Part shown: piece by piece, positions 13,542 to 24,883 of the stretch
Layout: each line of letters opens with the position of its first letter
How positions within the stretch are numbered: position 1 is the stretch's first letter
Assembly (NCBI RefSeq): GCF_965638725.1
Contig: NC_134974.1
Coordinates: forward strand, 1,116,001 to 1,180,000
DNA length: 64,000 bases
Direction of reading: 5' to 3'
Source: Aptenodytes patagonicus
Taxonomy: Eukaryota; Chordata; Aves; Sphenisciformes; Spheniscidae
Program-made: the position numbers and the translations under genes
The notes under the pieces: model-generated
What the model was told of the DNA's origin: nothing
The model's input: the letters and a program-made list of their open reading frames with translations, nothing else
Database searches by the model: none

Positions 13542-13887
13542 TTATATAAAATAACACCACAAAAAGAGCAACTGAACCCCCAGGGCTGAGCGCAGGGGGG
13601 GTGCAAGCTCAGCCCCCCACCCACGGTGTGGAACAGGGGGTGCACAGCCAAGCGAGCGTGGGAGCCGGGGGATGCAGGGAAGTCTCCTTCCCGCCCCAAA
13701 TCTTTGTTTGTCCAGTTCTGTCATGCGCGTGAATCTGGCTGCTCCAGAACCATCCGGCTCCCACTGCCAGCGGCGAGGGGCCCAGAAGCACTGGGGGACA
13801 CGCCCGGGGCCGGTGGTGCTCCCCCGGGAGTGGGGGGCCACAGCCGCCCCCTCCCCTCGGCGGCTGAGCTCCATCCCGGTGCATCCT

Positions 13888-16800
13888 TCAGAGGTTGTCA
13901 GAGGCAGCGGCAGGGTTGGTGTAGGTGAAGGTGCCGGCTCCCGTGCCGTTGCTGCCAGCCACCTGGGGAGGGAGTGGTGGGGGATGTCAGAGCCGGGCTG
14001 GGGAGGGGCCGGGCTGAGCCCCCTCCTCAGCCCCCACCCAGGGGCAGTGGGGGAACCCCCACACCCTCACCATGGGCACCACGGACAGCCCGGTGCTGTG
14101 CTCAGACAAAAAAAATGCATCCCCCCCCCGCAAGGTGGGCAGCTGTCCCTGGCCAGTGGCACCACAGGCACCCAGAGCCCCCATGGGCACCCCGAGCCCC
14201 CCTGGGCCCAGGAGACTGGCAGAGGAGCCGAAGCGGCCCTGGACGTGTTCCTCTCCTCCCGCATGATAAGCCTGCCTGGCAAGAGCAAAGGTAAATATTT
14301 ACCCAGGCCCCTGGTATTTGAACAGGGCAAGCTGCTCACACGGAGCCAAGCAGCTGGACACGGCCCCCGCCCGCAGTACTGGCATGCAGGGGAGTGCAGC
14401 GCACGGGGGGGACGAGGCCGGCCCCCCAAACCCCATATCACCTGGGGGAGCCGTGCCCTTTGCAGGTGGGCAGCTCCTGATGCTGCACCTGCAGCTCTGG
14501 TTTCAGAGCCGCTGGTGCAGAATACAGGGTGCAGGATACGGGGATCAGCCCCCCAGCCCCCTGCCACCCCTGCACTGCCCCGGCCCCAGCCCCAACCCCT
14601 ACCCCAGCCCCACTTTGTGTCCATGGCAGAAGGATTCCCCAACTCTGGCAGACGCGAGGGTCCGGCTGGGATGCGGCCGAGCCTGAGAAGGGGCAGCGCG
14701 GGCAGGCAACAAGCCCCCTGCCCACTGCCCGGGGCTGGGCAGGGGGAGCAGCCGCCCAAGGTCGTGGGGAGTTCCCTGGAGCCAGGCTGGGTCTGTCAGC
14801 GCCAGCCGCGCACGCAGCGCTGCTGCTCCATCCAGGCATGAAAGTTACACTCACCTCCCAGCCAGGACAGGACCGGTGTGGGGCGGGCTCCCAGGGCCAC
14901 CCGTCCCCTGCCCCACCAGCTCCGTTAGCCATTAACCCAGCAGTCAAGGGACCTGCCCAGTTACCTGGCTGCACCGAAAAGCACCTTCCCCTGCACCACC
15001 CCAGCCCCACAGTGGCCGGGACACCGGCCGCAAGCAGCCCCAGGGACAGTGGCACTCGGCTCTCACCTGGTTGTAGGGGTTGGGCTTGCTGTTGGGTGAC
15101 ACGTAGCGCCCATGGCTCTGGTACGGGGTGTACTCGGCCATGGGGTGGTAGGAGTCCTTCGTGCTGAAGAAGTCCAGCTTCCCTCGGCTTTTCTGGCGGC
15201 AGGTGCAGGTGGTCTGGAGGGGAGAGGGAAGAGGTCAGGGGCTTGACAGCATGGGGACGGGGGCAGGGGACCCACCAGCAAACAAGGGATGGGGACAGGG
15301 GACTCACCATCAGAAGGCAGGTGAGGATGCTCAGCAGCAGCAGGATGCAGACCAGGACCAGCAAAGCAATGGCCCAATCCGGGACCACAGGCACCGGTGC
15401 TGGGGACATCACCTCCACAGTGCCTGAAAGAGGACCAGAGCCGTGTCTGCGCTGCTGGACAGAGCTGCGGGGCTGGCTGGGACAAACAGCCCTGAGAGAC
15501 CCCCAGGAAGGGGTGCGAGGGGATGAGCCCTTCTCCACGGGGTCCAGTTGGTCTTCCCAGTGCTGTCTGCCACGGGCACTGAGAAGCTGCATTGGCTCTG
15601 CTGGCTGCAAGCCCTGAGCCTGTCCCACTGCCAAAGAGCCTCCCTGCCCCGGCCAGGATGCAGCCACGCTTGCGGAGCCCCGCAAAGCACCCCCGCGGGG
15701 CTCCATCCACCCTCGCGTCCCCAGCCCGAAGCTCCCGCTCACTCTGGATTCTGTCCAGCTGCAGGCCCATGATGACGCTGTTGTTGTCCAGCTTGTCCTT
15801 CAGCTGCTGCGCAGCGGTGTCGCTGGTGATGGTGTCATTGCCGTGCCCAAACAGGAGGGTGGACTGCACCACCACCGAGCCTTGGCTGCCCGTGAGAGGA
15901 GGTGTTAGCACCCAGATCACCACCCCCCGCAAGGGGCTCTGCACCGTGCAGCCGGGACATGCCGGCCTCTGCAGCCAGAGCCACTGGCCTGCTCACCTGA
16001 AATGGAGCTCACTGCATCCCTTGTAGGTCTGCCTGCCCATGCAACTCGCACAGCCGAAGACATATTGGAACTGGAACAAAGCATGGGGGTGATGGCCACC
16101 TCCCCGGCAGACACCCCTTCCCTCCCATCCCCTCGCTGTTCCCCCTCGCAGGACCAGCTGGGGCTGCCAAAGCAGCTGGCAGAGCAGATGCTTGGGGCAC
16201 TTTCACAGGGAGCCCCAACAGGAGGCGGCTTCTTCCCAGCACAGACCAGGGGATCTTTGCTTGCCCAGGGCAGCCCGTGGGCAGGGCTGAGACTTACCAT
16301 GGTCAAGACAGTGTGACTCAGGCTCCTGTAATCCTTCGACATGGGATCGCGCAGGCTCTCGTTGAAGCTCCTGTTGAGGATGTGGAAGGACAGCAGGACG
16401 CGGAGGAGCAGTCGGACCGCGGTGGTTTTGCTGGGGCTGGGACCACTGCTGCTGCCAGGCACAGCTGTGGGGGTCTGCCTGGAAGCTGTGCTGCCCAGAG
16501 CGGTGACAGGGGTTTTCTGCGTGGGGGTGACCTGAGTGCTGCTGCTCCTGTTGCCTTTGGTGCTGGAGATGGGGATCACCGTGCCACCACCTGTGGGGGA
16601 GGTGGGAACCACAGAGGTGCTGTTGGTTGTGTTGGTGCTGAAGTGGGTGACCCAGCTGCTGCTGTTTGCAGTGGCATTGGTGTGGGAGATGGCAGTGCTG
16701 CTAGAGATAGGCGCTGCGGTGCTGTTGGCTGTGGCGTTGCCCGCGGAGCTGTTGCTGGACTGGAAGTTTGTGGTGTTGCCTGTGGCAGGGAAGACTGTGG

Positions 16801-17109
16801 TGTGGGAGGAGACAGAGGTTTGGGTCCCGTTGCTGCTTCCGTTTTTGGAGATTGTGATGTTTGGAGCAGAGGTCATGGGGGTGGTGGTCATCTCAGTGAT
16901 TGTCTCCATGGTGGTCGTGTCAGTGGTGGACGTCTCTGTGGTGGTTGTGTCGGTCGTGGTTGTGTCGGTCGTCTCTGTGGTGGTTGTGTCGGTCGTGGTT
17001 GTGGTGGTTGTGTCGGTCGTGGTTGTGTCGGTCGTGGTTGTGTCGGTCGTGGTTGTGTCGGTCGTGGTTGTCTCCATGGTGGTCTCGGTGGAGATCATGG
17101 CACATGTAC
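13888..17109 (-). CDS. MUC1: Mucin-1 (5' exon missing in gap)
   Basis: MUC1 is a transmembrane epithelial mucin cleaved in its SEA domain into two chains that stay associated. Minus-strand exons: 17109-16298 (mucin part plus first half of SEA), 16070-15997, 15885-15743, 15423-15308 (membrane) and 15213-15067 plus 13962-13888 (tail). All phases agree. The mucin part is short: TTTTD-type repeats, then Ser/Thr/Asn-rich sequence with many N-X-S/T sites. SEA shows [18 protein letters not shown] and the autocleavage motif GSVVV. The membrane helix reads [16 protein letters not shown]. The tail has [36 protein letters not shown] and [11 protein letters not shown], close to mammalian MUC1, including the SYTNP-like Grb2-site region. 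Exon 2 starts in phase 1. Its signal-peptide exon probably sits in the gap at 17623-17822, which ends in a TCG/GTGAGC donor. Confidence 0.9.
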
Positions 17110-17622
17110 CTAGAGGAGACACCAGGAGTCGGCGGCTGGGACTGCAGCACCGGTTTGGGAAGGTTTTACACAACACGGCTCCTCAGCTGGATGCCCCCCT
17201 GGGCCATGAGGCACCGAGAAGCACCACAACCTCCAGGAGCTGCCCACCTGCTGCCCACGAGGCCAAGACCTTCAGGAACATCCCACAACTGGGGCTTGTG
17301 CTGGGCACATGTGGCACCACCAAGGGTCCGGGAGGTGCCACCTGGGTGGCTGGCACCGGCTCCATGCCCAGCCCTGCAGATCCCCCCTGCTCCTGAGGGG
17401 ACCCTGCCACACTGGGGGGCTCAGGCACAGCTCCCCCACCTCAACAAAAACCTCCTTTGCTGCGGGTCGCTGGGCTGGGAGGGTGGGGTGCCACCCGTGC
17501 CCCCCCCCAACCAGCATGGCCTGGCTGCTGGCCAGCACAGGCGGCTCCCGGCTGGTTTCCCAGTGGGTGCCGCAGGAGCCAGCGGCACTGGAGGAGAGCC
17601 CGGGGTCCGGACAGCTCACCGA

Positions 17623-17822
17623 NNNNNNNNNNNNNNNNNNNNNNNNNNNNNNNNNNNNNNNNNNNNNNNNNNNNNNNNNNNNNNNNNNNNNNNNNNNNNN
17701 NNNNNNNNNNNNNNNNNNNNNNNNNNNNNNNNNNNNNNNNNNNNNNNNNNNNNNNNNNNNNNNNNNNNNNNNNNNNNNNNNNNNNNNNNNNNNNNNNNNN
17801 NNNNNNNNNNNNNNNNNNNNNN
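17623..17822. other. Assembly gap (200 N)
   Basis: Exactly 200 undetermined bases, probably a placeholder length. On the minus strand the first bases after the gap read TCGGTGAGC, a good splice donor. The MUC1 signal-peptide exon is the natural candidate for the missing sequence. Confidence 0.95.
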
Positions 17823-18246
17823 CCCATCCCATCCCCATCCCATCCCCATCCTCATCCCATCCCCATCCTCATCCCATCCCCATCCCCATCCCATCCCCAT
17901 CCCCATCCCCGTCCCCATCCCCATCCCATCCCCATCCCTATCCCCATCCCCATCCCCATCCCATCCCCATCCTCATCCCATCCCCATCCCCATCCTCATC
18001 CCATCCCCATCCCCATCCCCATCCCATCCCCATCCTCATCCCATCCCCATCCCCATCCTCATCCCATCCCCATCCCCATCCCATCCCCATCCCCGTCCCC
18101 GTCCCCGTCCCCGTCCCCATCCCCATCCTCATCCTCATCCCATCCCCATCCCCATCCCCATCCCATCCCCATCCCCGTCCCCGTCCCCATCCCCATCCCA
18201 TCCCCATCCTCATCCCATCCTCATCCCCATCCCATCCCCATCCCCT
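17823..18246. repeat. (CCCCAT)n / (CCCAT)n satellite
   Basis: About 420 bases of alternating CCCCAT and CCCAT units with occasional CCTCAT and CCCCGT variants. It abuts the assembly gap, which this array may have caused. It produces spurious His/Pro/Ser/Ile open frames. Confidence 0.95.
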
Positions 18247-19044
18247 CCATGGGGGCAAATCCATGGTTCTCCCACCGTGGAAAACTGTGCAGCATCCTGG
18301 CCTCCCATCAAACCCCCGTCTCTCGCACGTGAATTTTCCTCTCTCCTGCTTCCCCCCCCCCCCCCCCCCGCCAAAAATTCCCCATCCTCCAAGATTGATT
18401 TAATTGCCTCCGTCGCAGGCTGTGCCTCGTCACAGGGAAGGCACTTCCCCATCCCATCACCCCACGAGGTCGAGCCGTGCTTAACGTATTATTTTAATCA
18501 GCTCCGCTCCTGGAATAAGAGACAGAGCGAAAAGAGATTCATTGAAAGCGGCTGCAATCCCCGCGCGCTGGTGGCGGGGAGAGGGATGGTAAAACCAGAG
18601 AAAGTCCCCTCCCGGGGCTCATGACTTCGTGCTTCGCCTCTGCGTCGGGGCCGTGGCTGTCACACTCCTCGAGCGACACTTTAATTACGCCCAGGACCTG
18701 GTAGAAATACGGTTCTCGGCGCGCTTGAGACGTCGAGAGCAACCCCAGGCTGCTGGCGGGGAGGATTTAGGCTTGTTGGGGGAGATGGAAACGCGTGCTT
18801 GCCGGGCGATGGTTATAATGGCAGTAAAACATATGGCCGGCGCAGTGTGCCATAGCCTGCAGGCAATAAAGCACAGGTAACGAGCCCGGGGCTGCCGCGG
18901 GGTTGCTTGGGGTGTCCGGGGTGCTGGGGGGAGCGCTCGTGGATTTGGGGGAGCCCCTCTGACTCCCTCCTGCAAGTGGGGAATAGCGGAGCAGGGCTGG
19001 AGCGGGCGCTGCTTCCCCAGGCATCGCTGCGGGAAGCTGCCTGA
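18247..19044. other. Intergenic, with a less GC-rich island
   Basis: No gene supported. The stretch from about 18480 to 18885 is much less GC-biased than its surroundings and has few CpGs. It contains TAATCAGCTCC, AATAAGAGACAG and CAATAAAGC-type words. It may be a conserved noncoding element, but I have no comparison to prove it. Confidence 0.35.
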
Positions 19045-19570
19045 CCCTGGGATCGCTGTGGGACGCCGGGATCGCTGCCTGACCCTGGGATCGCTGCGGG
19101 ACCCCGGGATTGCTGCGGGACCCTGGGATCGCTGTGGGACGCCGGGATCGCTGCCTGACCTTGGGATCACTGCCCCACCCTGGGATCGCTGCCTGACCCT
19201 GGGATCGCTGTGGGACCCCGGATTGCTGCCTGACCCGGGATCGCTGCGGGACCCCGGGATCGCTGTGGGACCCTGGGATTGCTGCGGGACCCTGGGATTG
19301 CTGCGGGACCCTGGGATTGCTGCGGGATGCTGGGATTGCTGCGGGACGCCGGAATCGCTGCCTGACCTCGGGATCACTGCCTCACCCTGGGATCACTGCC
19401 TGACCCTGGGATCATTGCCTGACCTTGGGATCACTGCCCCACCCTGGGATCGCTGCCTGACCCTGGGATCACTGCCTGACCTCGGGATCACTGCCCGACC
19501 CCGGGATCGCTGCCCGACCCTGGGATCATGCCCCACCCCGGGATCGCTCTCTGACCCCAGGATCGCTGCC
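19045..19570. repeat. GGGATCGCTGCCTGACCCT minisatellite
   Basis: Roughly 27 imperfect copies of a 19-20 base unit alternating GGGATCGCTGCCTGACCCT with GGGATCGCTGTGGGACCCC-like versions. Higher-order blocks of similar units are visible. Both strands are open for long stretches; these are not genes. Confidence 0.93.
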
Positions 19571-19769
19571 TGGCTGGTGCCTGTGGCTGGAAGGAGGGTG
19601 CTGAGCACCCCGGGGTGGGGACAGTCCCTTTGGGACCAGCACATAGGGCAGACCAGGATCTGTCCCACCTGGTAGCCAGCGGCTGTCGGACGGGGCAGCA
19701 CCAGGACGCACTTGGGATGAAACATCACAGCGAAGCGAAACCTCGGGTGTCCCGGCAGGGCTCTCCTTC

Positions 19770-20060
19770 CTAATCGTCCTTATTTGCCCAGGTCTAATTC
19801 ATAAATCAGCAGGCGCGAGTAATTTCCCCAGGAGAGCATTTAGAACGGGAGATTGAATGAGTAATTTACTGGGAACATTAAGACGGCACCAGATAACTTA
19901 TTTATGAGAACTTTTTGACAGATCTGCCGCTCAATAATTTATGCCGCGCAGCATTTAGTCAGGGTCACCAGTAAATAATTCACTTATTATAAACTATAGA
20001 AGGTTTTATGAGAGGCTGAATTATTATCTTGCACCGGATTTGGGGCTGTAAATATGAAAC
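19770..20060. promoter_or_regulatory. AT-rich island, candidate conserved noncoding element
   Basis: About 290 bases of strikingly AT-rich sequence in a very GC-rich neighbourhood. It is dense in TAAT/ATTA and AATTTA words, with an AGATAA GATA-type site at 19891-19896. There is no tandem repetition and no coding signal. Such islands in bird microchromosomes are often enhancers, but here this is only an inference. Confidence 0.35.
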
Positions 20061-20378
20061 CAATGATGTCCCGGTAACGGAGGTGTCCCTGGATCGGGTG
20101 TGCTGAGACCCGACGCCGTGGCACGCTCGGTGCAGGGGCTGCACCGGAATGTGTTTGGTCCTGCTGGGTGCTGGGGGGCTGCCGGGCCCCCCATGGGCTG
20201 TGGTGGCCTCTGGGAGGAAGAGGCATTGCCGCATTTTGGGGCAGCTGCTTGTGCGACAGATGAGGAAACTAAAAGTTCTTGACGGGCTTTTAGTAGAGCA
20301 ACCTTGGCTTTCCCCGGCTGGGGGAAACTGAGGCAGGGGAGCCCCCGCTCCTGGAGCCCCGAATACGGCTCGTCACTG

Positions 20379-21705
20379 TCATGGGGATGGTCCCTGCGCA
20401 GTGGTGATGCCGGGGGGCTCAGACCACACTTTCAGTCCCGCTGAGACCTCATCCCCCGGCTCAGTGGCTTTGTCCGTGATCACAACGTGGACGGCGGCCA
20501 CCAGCATGAGCAGCGGCCCGAAGACGGTGGCCACGAGATACCCCTTCACCACCCAGCAGCGGTCCTGCACCCTGCACCCCCCCGGCCCCCGCCGCCGCCC
20601 GGGGGCTGCCCCCCACCTGCGCCCTGCGTCACGGCGTCTCCAGCACGGGGCTCAGTTGCTCCCCGGGGTCCCGCGGTGCTCCTGCTGTGTCCTCCCGCAT
20701 CACCGGTCCCGGCTGCCGTCTCGGGCGAGCCACCTGTGGGCACAGGGCACGGCGTGAGCTGTGGGGCCAACCGGCTGTTTCGGGGACAGGGGACCGGCCC
20801 CAGCCTTGGGGGGTCTGAGTGCCACTGGGGTTGGGTGCAGCGGGTGCAGCACCCCGGGGGAGCTGGGTGCCACGGGGGCTGGGTGCAGCGGGTGAGCGCA
20901 GGCACTGAAAGAGGAAAGGGAATTTCTCCACCGACCACATGCCCCATCCTGGGCTCCTCTGCATGGTCAAGGAGGGGATGCCATGGGACGGGTGGGCTCG
21001 GGGCCGGGGAGCTCACGCAGTGGCGGCCCACCCCATGGGGACGTTCCCGAGGGGGACTGAACCCAAGCCTGGTCCCCGCGACCCTCCTCCCTCCATCCTT
21101 GGACCCACCACGAACCTGCAATAAGCAGGAAAAGGTCTTTGGGTTGGTGGTGTCAGACAAGGTGTCCACGACCACCTCGTACCTCCCGCTGTCCCCCATG
21201 CAGCAGTCTGATCCCCAGTGACAGGTTGTGGGGTGGATGAGCAGCCGGCCATGGAAGTCGAGAGGTAGTCGACGGTGAACATCTTCTCCATGGGCTTGGC
21301 CTCGGCGATGTGGGTCCCCCGGCACCTCCAGGTGGACCTGCGCGATGTCCGCAGACACGGGGTGCAGGACCGGGAAGGACAGGGGCTTCAGCCCCTTCAG
21401 CAGCTCCATGCCACAGCAGAGCCGCAAACCTGCGAGGCACTGGTGCCACGACGATGGTTGGGTGGGGGACCGCAGTGGCGGCGATTGTAAGGGCGAGGGC
21501 GATCTCCATCTCACCCCCCCTGCAAAAAAGCATCCCAAAGCATCCCTAGGGATGGATGCTGGTGCAGCCAGGATGCTCCAGCCCACCTGCCCTGGCATCC
21601 AAGACCTGCCCGCGGCAAACTGCCCGCCCCAGGCCCAGGAGCATCCTTACCCCCGGCTGCCGCTAGCAGCACGCAGCAGAGAAGCCTGGCCCCGGCTCCG
21701 GCCAT
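20379..21705 (-). pseudogene. V-set Ig receptor-like gene, probably decayed or mis-sequenced
   Basis: Exon 1 (21705-21651) encodes a good signal peptide, MAGAGARLLCCVLLAAAG, with a GTAAGG donor in phase 1 as in SLAM-family genes. A V-set-like exon lies at about 21519-21117 and ends MGDSGRYEVVVDTLSD, an Ig F-strand motif. The V frame must be followed across at least three frames: ADIAQVHLEVPG, then IAEAKPMEKMFTVDYL, then HGRLLIHP. So the exon carries several single-base disruptions. A short stalk exon (20733 to about 20625) and a membrane exon (GYLVATVFGPLLMLVAAVHV, stop at 20379) follow. No C2 exon was found. The tail has no ITSM. It could be a dying CD2/SLAM- or HepaCAM-type receptor, or a real gene with assembly errors. 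Confidence 0.4.
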
Positions 21706-24230
21706 GTCCCCTCCTTGCGTGGGGCCGGCTGGGGGGCTGAGTGGATGCTGCAGCCCCCGACCCGTGGGGCTGAGCCCCACAGGAACAGGAAACCCCCCGG
21801 GGCTGGCAGCAGTGCTGTCGGAGAGGGATTGCACAAGGCTCGCCGCCGGGAAGGACGTGGGTGCTCGTGGGGCGAGGGAAGCGGTGACTTGGCGGATGGG
21901 ACAGGCTTCACGGAGGAAGCGGTGGCAGCTGGTGTTTGCCAGGATGTGCCAAGGCCTGACTCTGCCCCGGGACGGGCAGGAGAGGAAGGGGCAGCTCCCA
22001 CTTCACCGGTATCTTGTGCGGACGACGAATAACCCGGCGGAGGCGATGGGACCAGCGGCAGAGGGGAGGCGGGGGTTTAAGATCCTGCTTGCGGGGTGTG
22101 ACCGGCCAGGGGGCACGGGCAGAGCTGGGGCTGGGGTCCTTCCCCTGCGCATCCAGGCTCTTTTCCCATCGGAGCCAGCTGGGAACGGGGACACGGCTGC
22201 AGGCGCTGCCCCTCAGCACAGGTGAATTTTAGCTGGGGCTGGGGGAGCCTCAGGCGCTGCAGAAGATGCTTTCGGTGGAAACCTGCTTTCCCCCGGATGC
22301 AATCCCTGCACGACCTGTCCTCCATCCCTGTCCCACTCAAAAGCGAAGGTTTCCACCCAGTTATCGCTTCCCCGAGTGATTTGGGATCAGCGCACAGAGC
22401 CAGGGCTCAGCTCCTGCGGGATGGATGCTGGGGAGAGGGGGGGGGGGTTCAGGGACCCCAGCCAAGGCCCCCAGGGACAAGCCCAGCCCGGCTGCCACCG
22501 AGCACGGTCGCATGCTGCCACCTCTCGGGCAGAGCCGCGCTCCGGCCTGGGACAGTATTTTTGTTAAAAAAAAAATGTGACTTTTCCTCCCTCCGTGGTT
22601 GAGAAGCGGAGCGCGGGTCGGATGCTGCGGGGATGGGCGGCAGGCCCATTAAAACAGAAAAGCATTTAAAAAGCTGCCTGTCTGAGGAGGGGGGGGGGGG
22701 GGGGGGGGGCTGTGGGGGTCCGCATGGGGACCCTGATGGCGGCATCCATGTGAAAGCCTCGTGCGGGATGGCCGCCCGCTTCCCGCTCCCATCCTGCAGC
22801 ATCACCTGCCCCGCGCAGCTGGTTCGGCCGTGCCGGTCACGTTCCCCAACACCGGAGGGATGCCGGAGCCAGGAAAGCAGCCAGACAGCCGCCGCCCCGC
22901 CACGCGAGCAGCTCTGCCTGCGCAGAACCCCCGCCAGCCCTCCGCCGCCCTCCTCGCCTGCGCATCTCATGGGCCAAATTTAGCTGGAAGGGGAATGAGA
23001 AACCGCGGATGATGCGCTGAATGAAAACACCCTCTGCAATGCGGTGCTTCAAGTATGCAGCATCTTCCCTTCCTCCTCAATGTGGTCCGTGAAACGCGGT
23101 AAATGTTTCCCTTTCATTCCCTTCCCTTTTTTTCCTCTCCTCTCGCGTTCCCTGGGCAAAGCTCCTCCAGCCCAGGGAAGGTCCCCTTGATGTAAATTGT
23201 TCCCTACGTGTTGAACAGAGCCACAGACAAAAGCTCTAATTAATCGGCTCAGCCCCTGCTCTGCAGCGGAGGTTTTCAACCTCGCAAAACGCCGCTTTTC
23301 CCTTTGTAGCCTTAATTAGTTTTTTTGCTCCTCTGCCTGCGAGGGGGAGGAAGGGGCCGTGGGAGCCGGCGCGTCCCACGTCACCGCCGGGGCACCGCGC
23401 GGGGAGGGAAAGCCGCCGGAGCCCCTTCGGTCGGCTCCGTCCGGGCTTGCGGGGGGGGGGGAGGGGGGGGGGCCAGGCTGTGCCTCAGTTTCCCCCACCG
23501 CTGGGGTTGAAGCCGTTGCACCCTGGTTGCTGCCGGGTGATGGAACAGGGACCCGTCGGTTTGTGCATCCTTGGGTGCGTGCGCCTGGGCACGCCGGCAG
23601 TTTTTGGGCTTGCAGGATATCTGCTCCAGCTGCTGGAGAGGCTGAGCTGATCCCGTCCCCCTCTGCTCCCTGTGCCGTGGCCTTTTTCCAAGACTTTTGC
23701 TGGGAATCTCCCCCTTTCCCACCCATTTGCCCGGTTCCCTGGCAGAGCCAGCCGATGGCTCCTGCCCGGAGTGGCTGTTTTGCAGCGGGGACCCCCTGGT
23801 CCCCAACTCATCCCATGCATCACCCAGTTCCCAGCCCCAGTTTCCCTACTGGTGTCCAACCCGGCAGCGGGGCCGGGGAACGGCTTGGGGCCGCCGCGGA
23901 GGCAATGAGCTTACCGTAAGGTGATTAGCGGCGTGGATCAGAGGGCCGAAGCAGACGGCAGGGCGATCGGATTAGGGGCTGCCAGCTCCAGCGCCTCTTG
24001 CTCTCTTCCAGCAGCACCGCGGCTGCCTGCGACCCACCGGCCCCGGATGATGCCGTCGGACAGGGGGTGGCACGGGCACGGGGGAGGCCTGGCCTCAGCG
24101 GAGCTGTGCTGGGCTTGGGCATCCCTGGTACCCCAGGAAAAGCCGAGAGTGCCGCTGGGTCGTAGTAAAGCCACTCTCAGGACAAGCTCATTAACATCTA
24201 CCAGCGATTTAACGAGGTGGTATCTGTCGG
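21706..24230. other. Intergenic, no supported gene
   Basis: GC-rich with homopolymers (G-run at about 22690-22709; G-runs at 23451-23471). A less GC-rich patch at 22980-23330 contains TTAATTAG words and no coding signal. No exons matching a known family were found. Confidence 0.5.
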
Positions 24231-24238
24231 CCGGGGCT

Positions 24239-24408
24239 AGATAAGGGACCAACAAACTGCTGCTGCGCCCAGATAACACGATGCTCCTTCCACGTGGCGC
24301 CCCATCCGCAGTTTATCTATACGTGGCAGATCTGGATTTAAGATATTTGGGAGAGGGAATAAACCTCCGGCGATGAGCGGGCGACACGCCGCCGAGCTGC
24401 TTTGATAA
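24239..24408. promoter_or_regulatory. Cluster of four GATA-type sites
   Basis: Four WGATAR matches lie within 170 bases: AGATAA at 24240-24245 and 24271-24276, TTATCT (AGATAA on the minus strand) at 24313-24318, and TGATAA at 24403-24408. They sit in a moderately AT-rich island between two SLAM-type genes. A haematopoietic enhancer would fit, but this is inference from motif density. Confidence 0.4.
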
Positions 24409-24883
24409 AGGGTGGGGAGGAGAGTTAACGCAAGGCTGGGGTGACGCTCCTCAGTCCCCGCATCCCGATCCCATCGGGACGGCTCCATCCCAGAGCGAGG
24501 GCTCTGGCAGGACGCCGGGCAGTGGAGCGTGTCCCCGTTTGCTCAAAACCCGAGGGAGAACCCCGCCCCGGGGGCTCTCTTCTGGGGTGGGGGAAAGCTT
24601 TGCCCTGGGCTGTTGGAGGGGAGCCTCATCTTTTGGGGTGAAAACCCCTGCAGCCCATTTGATCTCTCCCCTCCACAGGACAGCCCAGAAATTGTCCAAG
24701 AACCCAAAATACAGAATACTGGGGAAAAAAAAGTAGATTTTTCTTTAATCCATGCTCAGGCGGGTTAACAGCTCTTCGCGGTTAAAAGCGGCTCATTTGT
24801 CGGGGCATTTTGAGGCGCGACCTGGTGCACAAAGTGGGGTGGGGGCCGGCAGCTGCTTTGCAGGCTCTGCCTTTGGGGGGGTC

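Noticed and set aside
16900-18624. A long plus-strand open frame running through the gap
   Set aside because: It is antisense to the MUC1 Thr repeat, passes through 200 N and continues into the CCCCAT satellite.
19045-19570. Direct repeats that might be a CRISPR array
   Set aside because: Units are contiguous without unique spacers, in a vertebrate genome. It is a minisatellite.
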